Source: an uncultured Phenylobacterium sp. (GTDB lineage Bacteria > Pseudomonadota > Alphaproteobacteria > Caulobacterales > Caulobacteraceae). From it: 14,191 bases of DNA. The stretch covers positions 1 through 14,191 of the forward strand of contig CAMFIW010000022.1 in the NCBI GenBank assembly GCA_945952355.1. Reading direction: 5' to 3'. Within the stretch, counting starts at the first letter, position 1. Each line of letters begins with the position of its first letter. The position numbers were made by a program, and so were the translations under genes. This document shows positions 13,465 to 14,191 of this stretch, in pieces. The notes below the pieces were generated by a model. The model was given only the letters and a program-made list of their open reading frames with translations. It was not told the origin of the DNA and made no database searches.

Positions 13465-14191
13465 TCACGGCTTAAGGCGCGGCAGAGGATCGCCGGCGGA
13501 GTGCGGGCCAAGATAGGGGGGCAACTGCGGACAATCGTGTTTGGCGCAATAGAGCCGGCGAGCTCCCTGAACGGTCCGCATGTAGACGATCTCGCTGAGC
13601 TGCTGATAGACAGCGCCCATCTTGTCATCCATGGCCGTCATGGCGGCGTAGCTCGGTCCCTTCACATAGGCTAGGCGTGCCCGGAGCTCTGGCTCTGTGA
13701 GGATGTCGGCGTAGCGCTCCGCTTGTTCGGCGAGGGCGTCCTCCATGACCGCGCTCAAGCGCCTCTCGAAGACGGCGACGGCGTCCTTCCTGAACGTGTC
13801 GGACACGCCCGAGTCCTCCACATGATCGAATGTTTCGGTCAGCAGGGCCGATTGGCGCATCAGGACGGCACGGCTGCCTTCCGCCTCCACCACCTCCCGC
13901 GCCAAGGCGTATTTCGGACCTTGTTCCCTAACTGCCTTCGGCGGCGGCTTAAGCACTGAGACGTCTGGAAACGGGAACTCGACCCGAAGCTGAGTTCGCT
14001 CGCCGCGGATGGCGGGCGGTCGCCGATAATAGCTCGACAAGGCCAGCGCCGCGGCGCCGAAGCCGAACTCCGCCGGCCGTTCCTCGACCACCTGGCAGTT
14101 CACCAGAGTTCCAAAGTCGGTCGCGCTGCAGTCCAGGTCCGCATAGCCGCCGACGAGCAGGGGGCCGGCAATCTTTGGCCGGGCGGCTTCG
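13465..14191 (-). CDS. TonB-C-like / DUF2059-like protein, paralogue 2 (5' end cut by window edge)
   Basis: The reading frame is open to the right edge; the start codon and any signal peptide lie outside the window. The visible 241 residues begin in the TonB-C-like domain (GGYADLDCSATDFGTLVNC, then EERPAEFGFGAAALALSSYY). The two cysteines have the same spacing as in the downstream paralogue. A linker with VLKPPPKAV precedes a DUF2059-like helical domain, whose better-preserved core is ERYADILTEPELRARLAYVK. Near the end is Y-C-A-K-H-D-C, matching the C-x-K-H-x-C tail of paralogue 1, then an extra proline-rich stretch. A GTG at 14103 is not the true start, because the conserved domain continues upstream of it. 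Function is unknown; both proteins probably act in the periplasm. Confidence 0.75.
   Translation of the reverse strand, partial: EAARPKIAGPLLVGGYADLDCSATDFGTLVNCQVVEERPAEFGFGAAALALSSYYRRPPAIRGERTQLRVEFPFPDVSVLKPPPKAVREQGPKYALAREVVEAEGSRAVLMRQSALLTETFDHVEDSGVSDTFRKDAVAVFERRLSAVMEDALAEQAERYADILTEPELRARLAYVKGPSYAAMTAMDDKMGAVYQQLSEIVYMRTVQGARRLYCAKHDCPQLPPYLGPHSAGDPLPRLKP

Noticed and set aside
1..14191. tRNA, rRNA, CRISPR array, insertion sequence or prophage gene
   Set aside because: No cloverleaf, regularly spaced direct repeats, transposase or phage motif was found on either strand by reading.

Overview
The window looks like a chromosomal segment of a high-GC alphaproteobacterium, most likely in the Caulobacterales (Caulobacter/Phenylobacterium type). 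The evidence is the block rph / hrcA-grpE / dnaN, hrcA with no CIRCE element beside it, very GC-rich codon use, and frequent 4-base start/stop overlaps. This placement rests on family and neighbourhood recognition; no search was run.

Left part (1-1652): a peroxide-defence pair. A 2-Cys peroxiredoxin of the AhpC type (minus strand) is divergent from an OxyR-type LysR regulator that keeps both redox cysteines. The AT-rich gap holds a promoter in each direction and a dyad placed so that one bound OxyR could activate ahpC and cover the oxyR promoter. oxyR appears to be leaderless.

1662-5516 (minus strand): a compact housekeeping operon, rdgB - hemW - rsmI - yraN - sirB1-like. It covers nucleotide-pool cleaning, haem/radical-SAM chemistry, 16S rRNA methylation, a small PD-(D/E)XK-like protein and a transglutaminase-fold/TPR protein. 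Three of the four junctions are 4-base overlaps (TTGA, GTGA, ATGA).

5517-8678: an accessory-looking stretch between rdgB and rph, which are often close neighbours in related genomes. It holds a 36-aa membrane microprotein, a DUF2975 membrane protein coupled to a small XRE-type HTH regulator, a second 35-aa microprotein, a strong probably bidirectional terminator, and a GMC-family FAD oxidoreductase behind rph. The two small genes are not in any standard annotation class. They share leader blocks, an identical Shine-Dalgarno/start spacing and an L-x-D-R motif at the same residues. This is the part most likely to hold something undescribed.

8679-12625: the conserved core. RNase PH (minus) is divergent from hrcA-grpE (plus), then a long palindromic intergenic repeat, then dnaN (DNA polymerase sliding clamp).

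12631-14191 (minus strand): two tandem paralogous exported proteins, each pairing a TonB-C-like domain with a DUF2059-like domain and a C-x-K-H-x-C tail. The second runs off the right edge. No tRNA, rRNA, CRISPR array, insertion sequence or prophage gene was seen.
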